64,000 bases of DNA from positions 1,054,001 through 1,118,000 of the forward strand of contig NZ_MINI01000048.1 of NCBI RefSeq assembly GCF_002906855.1. Reading direction: 5' to 3'. This document shows, piece by piece, positions 26,476 to 34,564 of this stretch. A model generated the notes under the pieces. That model did not search any database. It was given only the letters and a program-made list of their open reading frames with translations, and was not told where the DNA came from. Numbering within the stretch: position 1 is the stretch's first letter; each line of letters begins with the position of its first letter. Source of the stretch: Pseudomonas putida (GTDB lineage: Bacteria; Pseudomonadota; Gammaproteobacteria; Pseudomonadales; Pseudomonadaceae). Position numbers and translations under genes: made by a program.

Positions 26476-26775
26476 TTAGCGTTTGATCCAGGCGTCTTGC
26501 CAGTTGCTGCCTACACCAGGCTCATATTGGTTGGCACCGCCCGAATAGCTCTTGCACCAACCCTCGAACGGGAATGGTTTGCACTCGAATACCTCGCCGG
26601 TCTTGGTCTGCAAGACACGAGTGCCCTGTTTGTAACTTCTGCACGCATACGCGCGCGAAGGTGGCTCACTGGCATAACCATGCGCATTCGCAAGCTGGAC
26701 ATGCATACCAGCAACGGCAACCGGCCGCCAGAGACTGCTGGCAGCAAACTTGCGCAAGTTCTTTGTTGTACTCAT
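26476..26775 (-). CDS. Small secreted protein: LPMO-like N-terminus joined to a chitin-binding-like module
   Basis: A 99-residue protein with a good ribosome site (GGAG, 7 nt before ATG). A leader of about 31 residues ends in LANA, so the mature protein would start HGYASEPPSRAYAC. This is how AA10 lytic polysaccharide monooxygenases begin, with His1 of the copper-binding histidine brace. The rest (VFECKPFPFEGWC ... YEPGVGSNWQDAW) resembles small chitin-binding modules (CBM5/12 or CBM73). The roughly 150-residue catalytic body is absent, and the mature chain has no second histidine, so it cannot form the brace. The leader is less hydrophobic than usual. It is either an internally deleted LPMO or a small family of its own; both are inference. 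Confidence 0.7.
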   Translation of the reverse strand: MSTTKNLRKFAASSLWRPVAVAGMHVQLANAHGYASEPPSRAYACRSYKQGTRVLQTKTGEVFECKPFPFEGWCKSYSGGANQYEPGVGSNWQDAWIKR

Positions 26776-26945
26776 GACGCACTCCGGACTACTTGAGCTT
26801 GCGTCGGGGAGGCCCGACAGGAGTGCGCGAGTCTAGGAATCGTGAAGGCGCCGATATGTAGGAAAAGGCCTGGGTATCTTCAGCCTTCTCTTTCTCGGCT
26901 TGATGGCGTCGGTTTCAACGGTGAGGTTAGCGTGTGAAGCGCAAC

Positions 26946-26970
26946 AAAAAGCCCGGCACTTGGCCGGGCT
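26946..26970 (-). terminator. Terminator after hemE
   Basis: On the minus strand AGCCCGGCC/GGCCGGGCT-type stem followed by TTTTTG, about 17 nt past the hemE stop. Confidence 0.85.
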
Positions 26971-26986
26971 GTTCGTTTCAACGCAC

Positions 26987-28051
26987 TTACTCGTGGTACT
27001 GCGCCGACAGCTCATGCACGGCGTTGATGAACACGCCCGCGTGCTCCGGGTCGACTTCCGGCGTGATGCCATGACCCAGGTTGAACACGTGGCCGGTACC
27101 CTTGCCATAACTGGCCAGGATGCGCGCGACTTCGTTGCGGATGGCTTCCGGCTTGGCATACAGCACGGTCGGGTCCATGTTGCCCTGCAGGGCTACCTTG
27201 TCACCGACACGGCGGCGTGCGTCGCCGATTTCGCAGGTCCAGTCCAGGCCTAGCGCGTCAGCGCCGGCTTCGGCGATGCTTTCCAGCCACAGGCCGCCGT
27301 TCTTGGTGAACAGGATCACCGGCACCTTGCGCCCTTCGTGCTCACGGATCAGGCCACTTACGATCTTGCGCATGTAGGCCAGGGAGAACTCCTGGTAAGC
27401 CGCCGCCGACAGGTTACCGCCCCAGGTATCGAAGATCTGCACCGCCTGGGCGCCAGCAAGGATCTGGCCGTTGAGGTAGCTGGTGACCGACTGGGCCAGC
27501 TTGTCCAACAGCAGGTGCAGGGCTTGCGGGTTGTCGTAGGCCATGGCCTTGGTCTTGCGGAAGTCCTTGGACGAGCCGCCTTCTACCATATAGGTGGCCA
27601 AGGTCCACGGGCTGCCGGAGAAACCGATCAGTGGCACACGACCATTGAGCTCACGGCGGATGGTGCTGACCGCGTCCATCACGTAACCGAGGTCTTTCTG
27701 CGGGTCAGGGATCGGCAACGCTTCAATGTCGGCCGGGGTGCTGATGACCTTCTTGAAACGCGGGCCTTCGCCGGTTTCGAAGTACAAGCCCAGGCCCATG
27801 GCATCTGGGATGGTCAGGATGTCCGAGAACAGGATCGCCGCATCCAGCGGGTAACGGTCCAGCGGCTGCAGGGTCACCTCGCAGGCGAACTGCGGGTTCA
27901 TGCACAGGCTCATGAAATCACCGGCCTTGGCGCGGCTGGCGCGGTACTCCGGCAGGTAGCGGCCGGCCTGGCGCATCATCCAGACAGGGGTGACGTCAAC
28001 GGGTTGCTTGAGCAGCGCACGCAGGAAACGATCGTTCTTCAGGGCAGTCAT
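26987..28051 (-). CDS. hemE: Uroporphyrinogen decarboxylase
   Basis: A 354-residue cytosolic enzyme that decarboxylates the four acetate side chains of uroporphyrinogen III to give coproporphyrinogen III in haem synthesis. Signature sequences are TPVWMMRQAGRYLPEYR at the N-terminus, AAILFSDILTIPDAMG, and GFSGSPWTLATYMVEGG. Length and ends are typical. It stands alone downstream of gltBD, separated by a hairpin and a long palindrome. Confidence 0.97.
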   Translation of the reverse strand: MTALKNDRFLRALLKQPVDVTPVWMMRQAGRYLPEYRASRAKAGDFMSLCMNPQFACEVTLQPLDRYPLDAAILFSDILTIPDAMGLGLYFETGEGPRFKKVISTPADIEALPIPDPQKDLGYVMDAVSTIRRELNGRVPLIGFSGSPWTLATYMVEGGSSKDFRKTKAMAYDNPQALHLLLDKLAQSVTSYLNGQILAGAQAVQIFDTWGGNLSAAAYQEFSLAYMRKIVSGLIREHEGRKVPVILFTKNGGLWLESIAEAGADALGLDWTCEIGDARRRVGDKVALQGNMDPTVLYAKPEAIRNEVARILASYGKGTGHVFNLGHGITPEVDPEHAGVFINAVHELSAQYHE

Positions 28052-28146
28052 GTCGGCATCCGGAAAAATAGTGCGAGCATTTTCTCAGACGCCAGCGCAA
28101 AAGGCACGGTCAAGGCCATGCGTTTTGTCTATTAGGTGCCACAGAT

Positions 28147-28174
28147 CAAGCATTTTTGTATACAAAAATGCTTG
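28147..28174. repeat. 28-bp perfect palindrome between gltD and hemE
   Basis: The left arm CAAGCATTTTTGTA is followed directly by its exact reverse complement TACAAAAATGCTTG. The core TTGTATACAA resembles operators of GntR-family regulators. On the minus strand the arm also supplies the T-tract for the gltD hairpin just upstream, so it may be part of a terminator, an operator for hemE, or both. Confidence 0.75.
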
Positions 28175-28175
28175 A

Positions 28176-28190
28176 GGCCGCAAAGCGGCC
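28176..28190 (-). terminator. Terminator hairpin after gltD
   Basis: GGCCGC TTT GCGGCC on the minus strand, 11 nt after the gltD stop, followed by TCAAGCATTTTTG. Confidence 0.7.
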
Positions 28191-28201
28191 CCAGCAATCG
28201 A

Positions 28202-29620
28202 TCAGACTTCGAGGTAGTCCAAGATACCTTCGGCAGCGTTGCGGCCTTCGAAGATGGCGGTCACTACCAGGTCCGAACCACGCACCATGTCGCCACCGGC
28301 GAACACTTTCGGGTTGCTGGTCTGATGCTTGAACTTGGCTTTCTCCGGCGCCACCACACGGCCTTGGCTGTCCAGCTGGATGCCATGCTGCTCGAACCAC
28401 GGTGCCGGGCTCGGGCGGAAGCCGAAGGCGATCACCACGGCGTCAGCCGGCAGGATCTCTTCGGAGCCCGGGATCGGCTCAGGGCTACGACGGCCACGGG
28501 CATCTGGCTCGCCGAGACGGGTCTCGACCACCTTCACGCCTTCGACCTTGTCCTCGCCGACGATGGCGATGGGCTGGCGGTTGTAGAGGAACTTCACGCC
28601 CTCTTCCTTGGCGTTCTTCACCTCTTTGCGCGAGCCCGGCATGTTGGCTTCGTCACGGCGATAGGCACAGGTCACCGACTTGGCGCCCTGGCGAATCGAG
28701 GTGCGGTTGCAGTCCATCGCGGTGTCGCCACCGCCCAGCACCACGACCTTCTTGCCCTGCATGTCGACGAAGTCTTCCGGCGACTTTTCGAAGCCCAGGT
28801 TGCGGTTGACGTTGGCGATCAGGAAATCCAGCGCGTCATGCACGCCTGGCAGGTCTTCACCCGGGAAACCACCCTTCATGTAGGTGTAGGTACCCATGCC
28901 CATGAACACTGCGTCGTACTCGGCGAGCAGCTGTTCCATGGTGATGTCCTTGCCCACCTCGGTGTTCAGGCGGAACTCGATGCCCATGCCGGTGAAGACT
29001 TCGCGACGATTGCTCAGCACGGTCTTTTCCAGCTTGAACTCGGGGATACCGAAGGTCAGCAGGCCACCGATTTCCGGGTTCTTGTCGAACACCACCGGGG
29101 TCACGCCACCGCGCACCAGCACGTCGGCGCAGCCCAGGCCAGCCGGGCCGGCACCAATGATGGCGACGCGCTTGCCGGTTGGCTTGACCCTGGACATGTC
29201 AGGGCGCCAGCCCATGGCAAAGGCGGTGTCGGTGATGTACTTCTCCACCGAGCCGATGGTCACCGCGCCGAAACCGTCGTTCAGGGTACAGGCGCCCTCG
29301 CACAGACGGTCCTGCGGACACACACGGCCGCACACTTCCGGCAGGGTGTTGGTCTGGTGCGACAGTTCGGCCGCGGCCAGGATATTGCCTTCGGAGACCA
29401 GCTTCAGCCAGTTGGGGATGAAGTTGTGTACCGGGCACTTCCATTCGCAATACGGGTTACCGCAGCCCAGGCAGCGATGTGCCTGCTCCACGGACTGCTG
29501 CGGCTTGAACGGTTCGTAGATCTCCACGAACTCCTTCTTGCGCTGGCGCAGCAGCTTTTTCTTCGGGTCCTTGCGGCCCACTTCGATGAACTGGAAGTCG
29601 TTGTTCAGACGTTCAGCCAT
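28202..29620 (-). CDS. gltD: Glutamate synthase (NADPH) small chain
   Basis: A 472-residue flavoprotein subunit that takes electrons from NADPH and passes them to GltB. N-terminal Cys clusters for [4Fe-4S] centres are CLGCGNPYCEWKCPVHN and CGRVCPQDRLCEGAC. The FAD site is VAIIGAGPAGLGCADVL and the NADPH site VVVLGGGDTAMDCNRTS. It follows gltB after a 123-nt gap that holds an inverted repeat, in the usual gltB-gltD order. Confidence 0.97.
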   Translation of the reverse strand: MAERLNNDFQFIEVGRKDPKKKLLRQRKKEFVEIYEPFKPQQSVEQAHRCLGCGNPYCEWKCPVHNFIPNWLKLVSEGNILAAAELSHQTNTLPEVCGRVCPQDRLCEGACTLNDGFGAVTIGSVEKYITDTAFAMGWRPDMSRVKPTGKRVAIIGAGPAGLGCADVLVRGGVTPVVFDKNPEIGGLLTFGIPEFKLEKTVLSNRREVFTGMGIEFRLNTEVGKDITMEQLLAEYDAVFMGMGTYTYMKGGFPGEDLPGVHDALDFLIANVNRNLGFEKSPEDFVDMQGKKVVVLGGGDTAMDCNRTSIRQGAKSVTCAYRRDEANMPGSRKEVKNAKEEGVKFLYNRQPIAIVGEDKVEGVKVVETRLGEPDARGRRSPEPIPGSEEILPADAVVIAFGFRPSPAPWFEQHGIQLDSQGRVVAPEKAKFKHQTSNPKVFAGGDMVRGSDLVVTAIFEGRNAAEGILDYLEV

Positions 29621-29639
29621 TTTTCAAAACCTCTTTACA

Positions 29640-29742
29640 GCAGCTGCGAGCTACAAGCTGCAAGCCGCAAGACGATCACTTAAGCCGGGCAAACCTCGTG
29701 CTGCTTTTACTTGCAGCTTGAGGCTTGCCACTTGCAGCTGTT
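29640..29742. repeat. Imperfect inverted repeat between gltB and gltD
   Basis: The arm at about 29640-29670 (GAGCTACAAGCTGCAAGC core) is mirrored at about 29712-29742 (CTTGCAGCTTGAGGCTTGCC core). The AGCTACAAGCTGCAAGC-type word is a common repetitive element in pseudomonads. Sited between the two glutamate synthase cistrons, it could form a long stem in the mRNA. Confidence 0.65.
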
Positions 29743-29743
29743 G

Positions 29744-32700
29744 TTACTGCGGGTTGGCACGGGTGCTGGACAGCAGTTGCTTGAGGTTGGCCGCCTTCGG
29801 CTTGACCAGCCAGAAGCGCCGCACGTAGTCGTCCAGATTCTCGAAGAGCTCGCGCCCCCACTCGCTGCCGGTCTCTTCCACGTATTCGCCAAGGACCCGC
29901 GCCAAGTGGCTGCGGTAGGCTTCCATCGCCTCACCACTGATGCGCTGGATTTCCACCAGCTCGTGGTTGAGCTTGTCGACGAAGCTGTTGTCCATGTCGA
30001 GCACGTAGGCGAAGCCGCCAGTCATGCCAGAACCGAAGTTGTAACCAGTCTTGCCCAGAACGCAGACAAAGCCGCCGGTCATGTATTCACAGCAGTGATC
30101 GCCAGTACCCTCGACAACAGCGTGGGCGCCGGAGTTACGCACAGCGAAACGCTCGCCCGCAGTACCCGCGGCGAACAGCTTGCCGCCGGTGGCGCCGTAC
30201 AGGCAGGTGTTGCCGACGATGGCGCTGTGTTGGGTGGCGAACGGGCTGCCAGCTGGCGGCACGATGGTGACCTTGCCACCGGTCATGCCCTTGCCGACGT
30301 AGTCGTTGGCGTCACCTTCCAGGTGCAGGTTCAGGCCACCGGCATTCCACACGCCGAAGCTTTGCCCGGCAGTACCCTTGAAGCGGAAAGTGAGCGGCTT
30401 GTCAGCCATGCCCTGATTGCCGTACAGCTTGGCGATCTCGCCAGAGATACGGGCACCGATGGAACGGTCGCAGTTGCAGATGTCGAGGCTGAACTCGCCG
30501 CCGGCCTGGTCGCGGATCGCCGGCAGAGCCATCTCGACCATCTTCTCGGCCAGCTCGCCCTTGTCGAACGGCGGGTTCTTGTCGACTTCGCAGAACTGCG
30601 GCTTGTCGGCCGGGATGTGCGAGCTCCCCAGCAGCGGGGTCAAGTCCAGGTACTGCTGGCGCTCGGTGTCGCCTGGCAGTACGTCGAGCAGGTCGGTACG
30701 GCCGATCAGCTCGCCGAGGCTGCGCACGCCCAATTTGGCCAGCCACTCACGCGTTTCTTCGGCGACGAAGGTGAAGAAGTTGATCACCATGTCGACGGTG
30801 CCGATGTAGTGGTCCTTGCGCAGCTTATCGTTTTGCGTGGCTACGCCGGTGGCGCAGTTGTTCAGGTGGCAGATGCGCAGGTACTTGCAACCCAGGGCGA
30901 TCATCGGCGCGGTGCCGAAGCCGAAGCTCTCGGCACCGAGGATGGCTGCCTTGATCACGTCCAGGCCGGTCTTCAGGCCGCCATCGGTCTGTACCCGTAC
31001 CTTGCCGCGCAGGTCGTTGCCGCGCAGGGTCTGGTGGGTTTCAGCCAGGCCCAGTTCCCACGGGGCGCCAGCGTACTTGATCGAGGTCAGCGGCGAAGCA
31101 CCGGTACCACCGTCGTAACCGGAGATGGTGATCAGGTCGGCATAGGCCTTGGCCACGCCGGCGGCGATGGTGCCAACGCCGGCCTCAGCCACCAGCTTGA
31201 CCGATACCAGGGCCTGCGGGTTGACCTGCTTGAGGTCATAGATCAGCTGGGCCAGGTCTTCGATCGAGTAGATATCGTGATGCGGCGGTGGCGAGATCAG
31301 GGTCACGCCCGGTACCGCATAGCGCAGTTTGGCGATCAGGCCGTTGACCTTGCCGCCTGGCAGCTGACCACCTTCACCGGGCTTCGCGCCCTGGGCAACC
31401 TTGATCTGCAGCACTTCGGCGTTGACCAGGTATTCCGGGGTCACGCCAAAGCGGCCGGTGGCCACCTGCTTGATCTTCGAGCTGCGGATGGTGCCGTAGC
31501 GCGACGGGTCTTCACCGCCCTCACCGGAGTTGGAGCGTGCACCCAGGCGGTTCATCGCCTCGGCCAGGGCTTCGTGAGCTTCCGGCGACAGTGCACCCAG
31601 CGAAATACCGGCGGAGTCGAAGCGCTTGAGGATGGCCTCCAGCGGCTCGACCTGATCCAGCGGCAGGGCCTCGTCGGCCACTTTCACTTTCAGCAGGTCG
31701 CGGATCATCGACACCGGGCGCTGGTCGACCAGTGTGGTGTATTCCTTGAACTTGGCGTAATCGCCCTGCTGAACGGCGGCTTGCAGGGTGTTGACCACGT
31801 CCGGGTTGTAAGCGTGATATTCGCCACCGTGGACGAACTTCAGCAGGCCACCTTGCTGGATCGGCTTGCGCGCGCTCCAGGCTTCGGCTGCCAGCAGCTT
31901 CTGGTCACCTTCGAGGTCGACGAAGCGCGCACCCTTGATGCGGCTGGACACGCCCTTGAAGCTCAAGCCGACCACTTCTTCGGCCAGGCCCACGGCTTCG
32001 AACAGCTGGGCGCCACGGTACGAGGCGATGGTGGAGATGCCCATCTTCGACAGGATCTTCAGCAGGCCTTTGGAAATGCCCTTGCGGTAGTACTTGAAGA
32101 CTTCGTCCAGATCGCCCAGTACTTCGCCGGTACGGATCAGGTCGGCCAGCACTTCGTAGGCCAGGTACGGGTAAACGGCCGAGGCACCGAAGCCCAGCAG
32201 CACGGCGAAGTGGTGCGGGTCGCGGGCAGTGGCGGTTTCGACCAGGATGTTGCTGTCGCAACGCAGGCCCTGTTCGGTCAGGCGGTGATGCACGGCACCC
32301 ACGGCCATCGACGCGTGCACCGGCAGCTTGCCCGGGGCGATGTAGCGGTCGCTCAGCACCAGCTGGGTCTTGCCGCTGCGCACGGCTTCTTCAGCCTGGT
32401 CGGCAATGTTACGGATGGCTGCTTCCAGGCCGACGCTCTCTTCATAGTTGAGATCGATCAGCTGACGGTCGAAACCCTCGCGCTCCAGGTTCATCAGCGA
32501 ACGCCACTTGGCAGGCGAGATGACCGGCGAACTGAGGATCACCCGCGAAGCGTGCTCCGGGGATTCCTGGAAGATGTTGCGCTCGGCGCCCAGGCAGATT
32601 TCCAGGGACATGACGATCGCTTCGCGCAGCGGGTCGATCGGCGGGTTGGTCACCTGGGCGAACTGCTGGCGGAAGAAGTCGTACGGCGAACGCACACGCT

Positions 32701-34189
32701 GCGACAGCACGGCCATCGGCGTGTCGTCACCCATCGAGCCGACCGCTTCCTGGCCCTGCTCGCCGAGTGGGCGCAGCACCTGGTCACGCTCCTCGAAAGT
32801 GACCTGGAACATCTTCATGTACTGCTTGAGCTGGTCAGCGTCGTAGCTGGCCACGCCCTGGTCGTCGGTCAGGGTCGCCTGGATGCGCAGGGCGTGCTGA
32901 CGCAGCCAGCGCTTGTACGGGTGGCGCGACTTCAGACGGTTGTCGATGGCGTCGGTGTCGAGGATCTGGCCGGTCTCGGTGTCCACGGCAAGGATCTGGC
33001 CTGGGCCGACACGGCCCTTGGCCAGGACTTCCTCAGGCTGGTAGCCCCACACGCCGATTTCCGAGGCGATGGTGATGTAGCCGTTGGTGGTCGTCACCCA
33101 GCGCGCCGGGCGCAGGCCGTTACGGTCGAGCAGGCACACCGCGTGGCGGCCTTCGGTCATGACGATACCGGCCGGGCCATCCCACGGCTCCATGTGCATG
33201 GAGTTGTATTCGTAGAAGGCGCGCAGGTCGGCGTCCATGGTCTCGACGTTTTGCCAGGCTGGCGGTACCAGCATGCGTACGCCGCGGAACAGGTCGATGC
33301 CACCGGTTACCATCAGCTCCAGCATGTTGTCCATGCTCGAGGAGTCGGAACCAACGCGGTTGACCAGTGGGCCGAGTTCTTCGAGGTCGGGGATCAAGTC
33401 GTTGGCGAACTTGGTGCGACGGGCCATGGCCCAGTTGCGGTTGCCGGTGATGGTGTTGATCTCGCCGTTGTGGGCGAGGAAGCGGAACGGCTGCGCCAGC
33501 GGCCATTTCGGCAGGGTGTTGGTGGAGAAGCGCTGGTGGAACACACAGATCGCGGTCTGCAGACGCTCGTCACCCAGATCAGGATAGAACGCCGCGAGAT
33601 CGCGCGGCATCATCAGGCCTTTGTAGATGATGGTCTTGTGCGAGAAGCTGCAGATGTAGTGGTCGGCGTCGTGGGCGTTGGCCACGGACGAACGGCGACG
33701 GGCACTGAACAGCTTGATGGCGAATTCCTGATCGCTCAGGCCTTCACCGCCGATGAACACCTGTTCGATCTGCGGCAGGCGCTCCAGGGCCAGGCGGCCG
33801 AGCACGCTAGTGTCGATCGGGACCTTGCGCCAGCCGACCAGCTTCAGGCCGGCAGCGACGATTTCGCGGTCCATGTTGGCGCGGGCAGCTTCGGCTTTGA
33901 CCGGGTCCTGGTTGAAGAACACCATGCCGACGGCGTACTGCTTGGGCAGCTCGACGGCGAAGTGCTCCTGGGCCACGGCCCGCAGGAACTGATCGGGCTT
34001 CTGCATGAGCAGACCGCAACCGTCACCGGTCTTGCCGTCGGCGTTGATACCGCCGCGGTGGGTCATGCAGGTCAGTGCCTGCATGGCGGTTTGCAGAAGG
34101 TGGTGGCTCGGCTCGCCCGTCATATGGGCGATCAGGCCAAAACCACAGTTGTCCTTGAATTCTTCGGGATGGTACAGACCTGTTTTCAT
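29744..34189 (-). CDS. gltB: Glutamate synthase (NADPH) large chain
   Basis: A 1481-residue enzyme that makes two glutamates from glutamine and 2-oxoglutarate. The class II glutaminase domain is at the N-terminus, with the catalytic Cys in MKTGLYHPEEFKDNCGFGLI (Cys15, normally exposed by propeptide removal). The FMN/2-oxoglutarate domain (about 790-1200) contains ISPPPHHDIYSIEDLAQLI. The Fe-S cluster Cys residues lie in CKYLRICHLNNCATGVATQ, and the GXGXG-repeat beta-helix is at the C-terminus. The start at 34189 matches the family; a longer frame adds 27 residues and lacks homology. Together with gltD it assimilates ammonium captured by glutamine synthetase. Confidence 0.97.
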   Translation of the reverse strand: MKTGLYHPEEFKDNCGFGLIAHMTGEPSHHLLQTAMQALTCMTHRGGINADGKTGDGCGLLMQKPDQFLRAVAQEHFAVELPKQYAVGMVFFNQDPVKAEAARANMDREIVAAGLKLVGWRKVPIDTSVLGRLALERLPQIEQVFIGGEGLSDQEFAIKLFSARRRSSVANAHDADHYICSFSHKTIIYKGLMMPRDLAAFYPDLGDERLQTAICVFHQRFSTNTLPKWPLAQPFRFLAHNGEINTITGNRNWAMARRTKFANDLIPDLEELGPLVNRVGSDSSSMDNMLELMVTGGIDLFRGVRMLVPPAWQNVETMDADLRAFYEYNSMHMEPWDGPAGIVMTEGRHAVCLLDRNGLRPARWVTTTNGYITIASEIGVWGYQPEEVLAKGRVGPGQILAVDTETGQILDTDAIDNRLKSRHPYKRWLRQHALRIQATLTDDQGVASYDADQLKQYMKMFQVTFEERDQVLRPLGEQGQEAVGSMGDDTPMAVLSQRVRSPYDFFRQQFAQVTNPPIDPLREAIVMSLEICLGAERNIFQESPEHASRVILSSPVISPAKWRSLMNLEREGFDRQLIDLNYEESVGLEAAIRNIADQAEEAVRSGKTQLVLSDRYIAPGKLPVHASMAVGAVHHRLTEQGLRCDSNILVETATARDPHHFAVLLGFGASAVYPYLAYEVLADLIRTGEVLGDLDEVFKYYRKGISKGLLKILSKMGISTIASYRGAQLFEAVGLAEEVVGLSFKGVSSRIKGARFVDLEGDQKLLAAEAWSARKPIQQGGLLKFVHGGEYHAYNPDVVNTLQAAVQQGDYAKFKEYTTLVDQRPVSMIRDLLKVKVADEALPLDQVEPLEAILKRFDSAGISLGALSPEAHEALAEAMNRLGARSNSGEGGEDPSRYGTIRSSKIKQVATGRFGVTPEYLVNAEVLQIKVAQGAKPGEGGQLPGGKVNGLIAKLRYAVPGVTLISPPPHHDIYSIEDLAQLIYDLKQVNPQALVSVKLVAEAGVGTIAAGVAKAYADLITISGYDGGTGASPLTSIKYAGAPWELGLAETHQTLRGNDLRGKVRVQTDGGLKTGLDVIKAAILGAESFGFGTAPMIALGCKYLRICHLNNCATGVATQNDKLRKDHYIGTVDMVINFFTFVAEETREWLAKLGVRSLGELIGRTDLLDVLPGDTERQQYLDLTPLLGSSHIPADKPQFCEVDKNPPFDKGELAEKMVEMALPAIRDQAGGEFSLDICNCDRSIGARISGEIAKLYGNQGMADKPLTFRFKGTAGQSFGVWNAGGLNLHLEGDANDYVGKGMTGGKVTIVPPAGSPFATQHSAIVGNTCLYGATGGKLFAAGTAGERFAVRNSGAHAVVEGTGDHCCEYMTGGFVCVLGKTGYNFGSGMTGGFAYVLDMDNSFVDKLNHELVEIQRISGEAMEAYRSHLARVLGEYVEETGSEWGRELFENLDDYVRRFWLVKPKAANLKQLLSSTRANPQ

Positions 34190-34331
34190 AGACACTTTCT
34201 CACCAGGTTCACCTCTCAACCGGAGGTAAATCTCTTTTATGTACAACCACTTACCATCCACGCCGATCAAACGCCAGCTTTTTTGCGGTGGCCATGGAAA
34301 ACCATTGTTGCACAGCGACAGTCATACCCAC

Positions 34332-34360
34332 AAATTTTCATGTCTCACCATTGAAAATTT
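34332..34360. promoter_or_regulatory. Inverted repeat upstream of gltB
   Basis: AAATTTTCA and TGAAAATTT are exact inverted copies 11 bp apart, about 145-170 bp upstream of the gltB start in an AT-rich patch. It is a plausible operator (for instance of an Lrp- or LysR-type regulator), but the binder is unknown. Confidence 0.4.
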
Positions 34361-34476
34361 ATGTCGCAATTTTGAATGTTTTTGCGCCATGCGCCGTGAT
34401 AGCGGCTTGGCTCGAGTCTGAAGCGTTTCAGCCATGACTGCAACAGAGGCTTGTGGCCGGCAGTCTGGGACAGAAA

Positions 34477-34504
34477 AGCCTGCCGCGCTCAGGCGCAGCA
34501 GGCT
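34477..34504 (-). terminator. Terminator after damX
   Basis: AGCCTGC/GCAGGCT stem about 60 nt past the damX stop, followed on the minus strand by TTTTCTG. Confidence 0.75.
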
Positions 34505-34564
34505 ATTCGAATGTCGTTAATCGCTCAGCAACTGGGCGGCGGGGGTGATGCCGCCCGGCAGGTA

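Larger units (their letters stand above)
34190..34564. other. gltB-damX intergenic region (375 bp)
   Basis: It contains the gltB promoter region with an AT-rich inverted repeat (34332-34360) and the damX terminator (34477-34504). No coding sequence was recognised. Confidence 0.6.

Noticed and set aside
29711..34354. Very long open frame (over 1500 codons) on the plus strand opposite gltB
   Set aside because: It is the antisense shadow of a high-GC gene; the minus strand encodes a clear glutamate synthase, and the plus-strand translation has no family motif. The same applies to long frames opposite betT (8796-10802), betB (11869-13755), nhaP2, argS and ponA.
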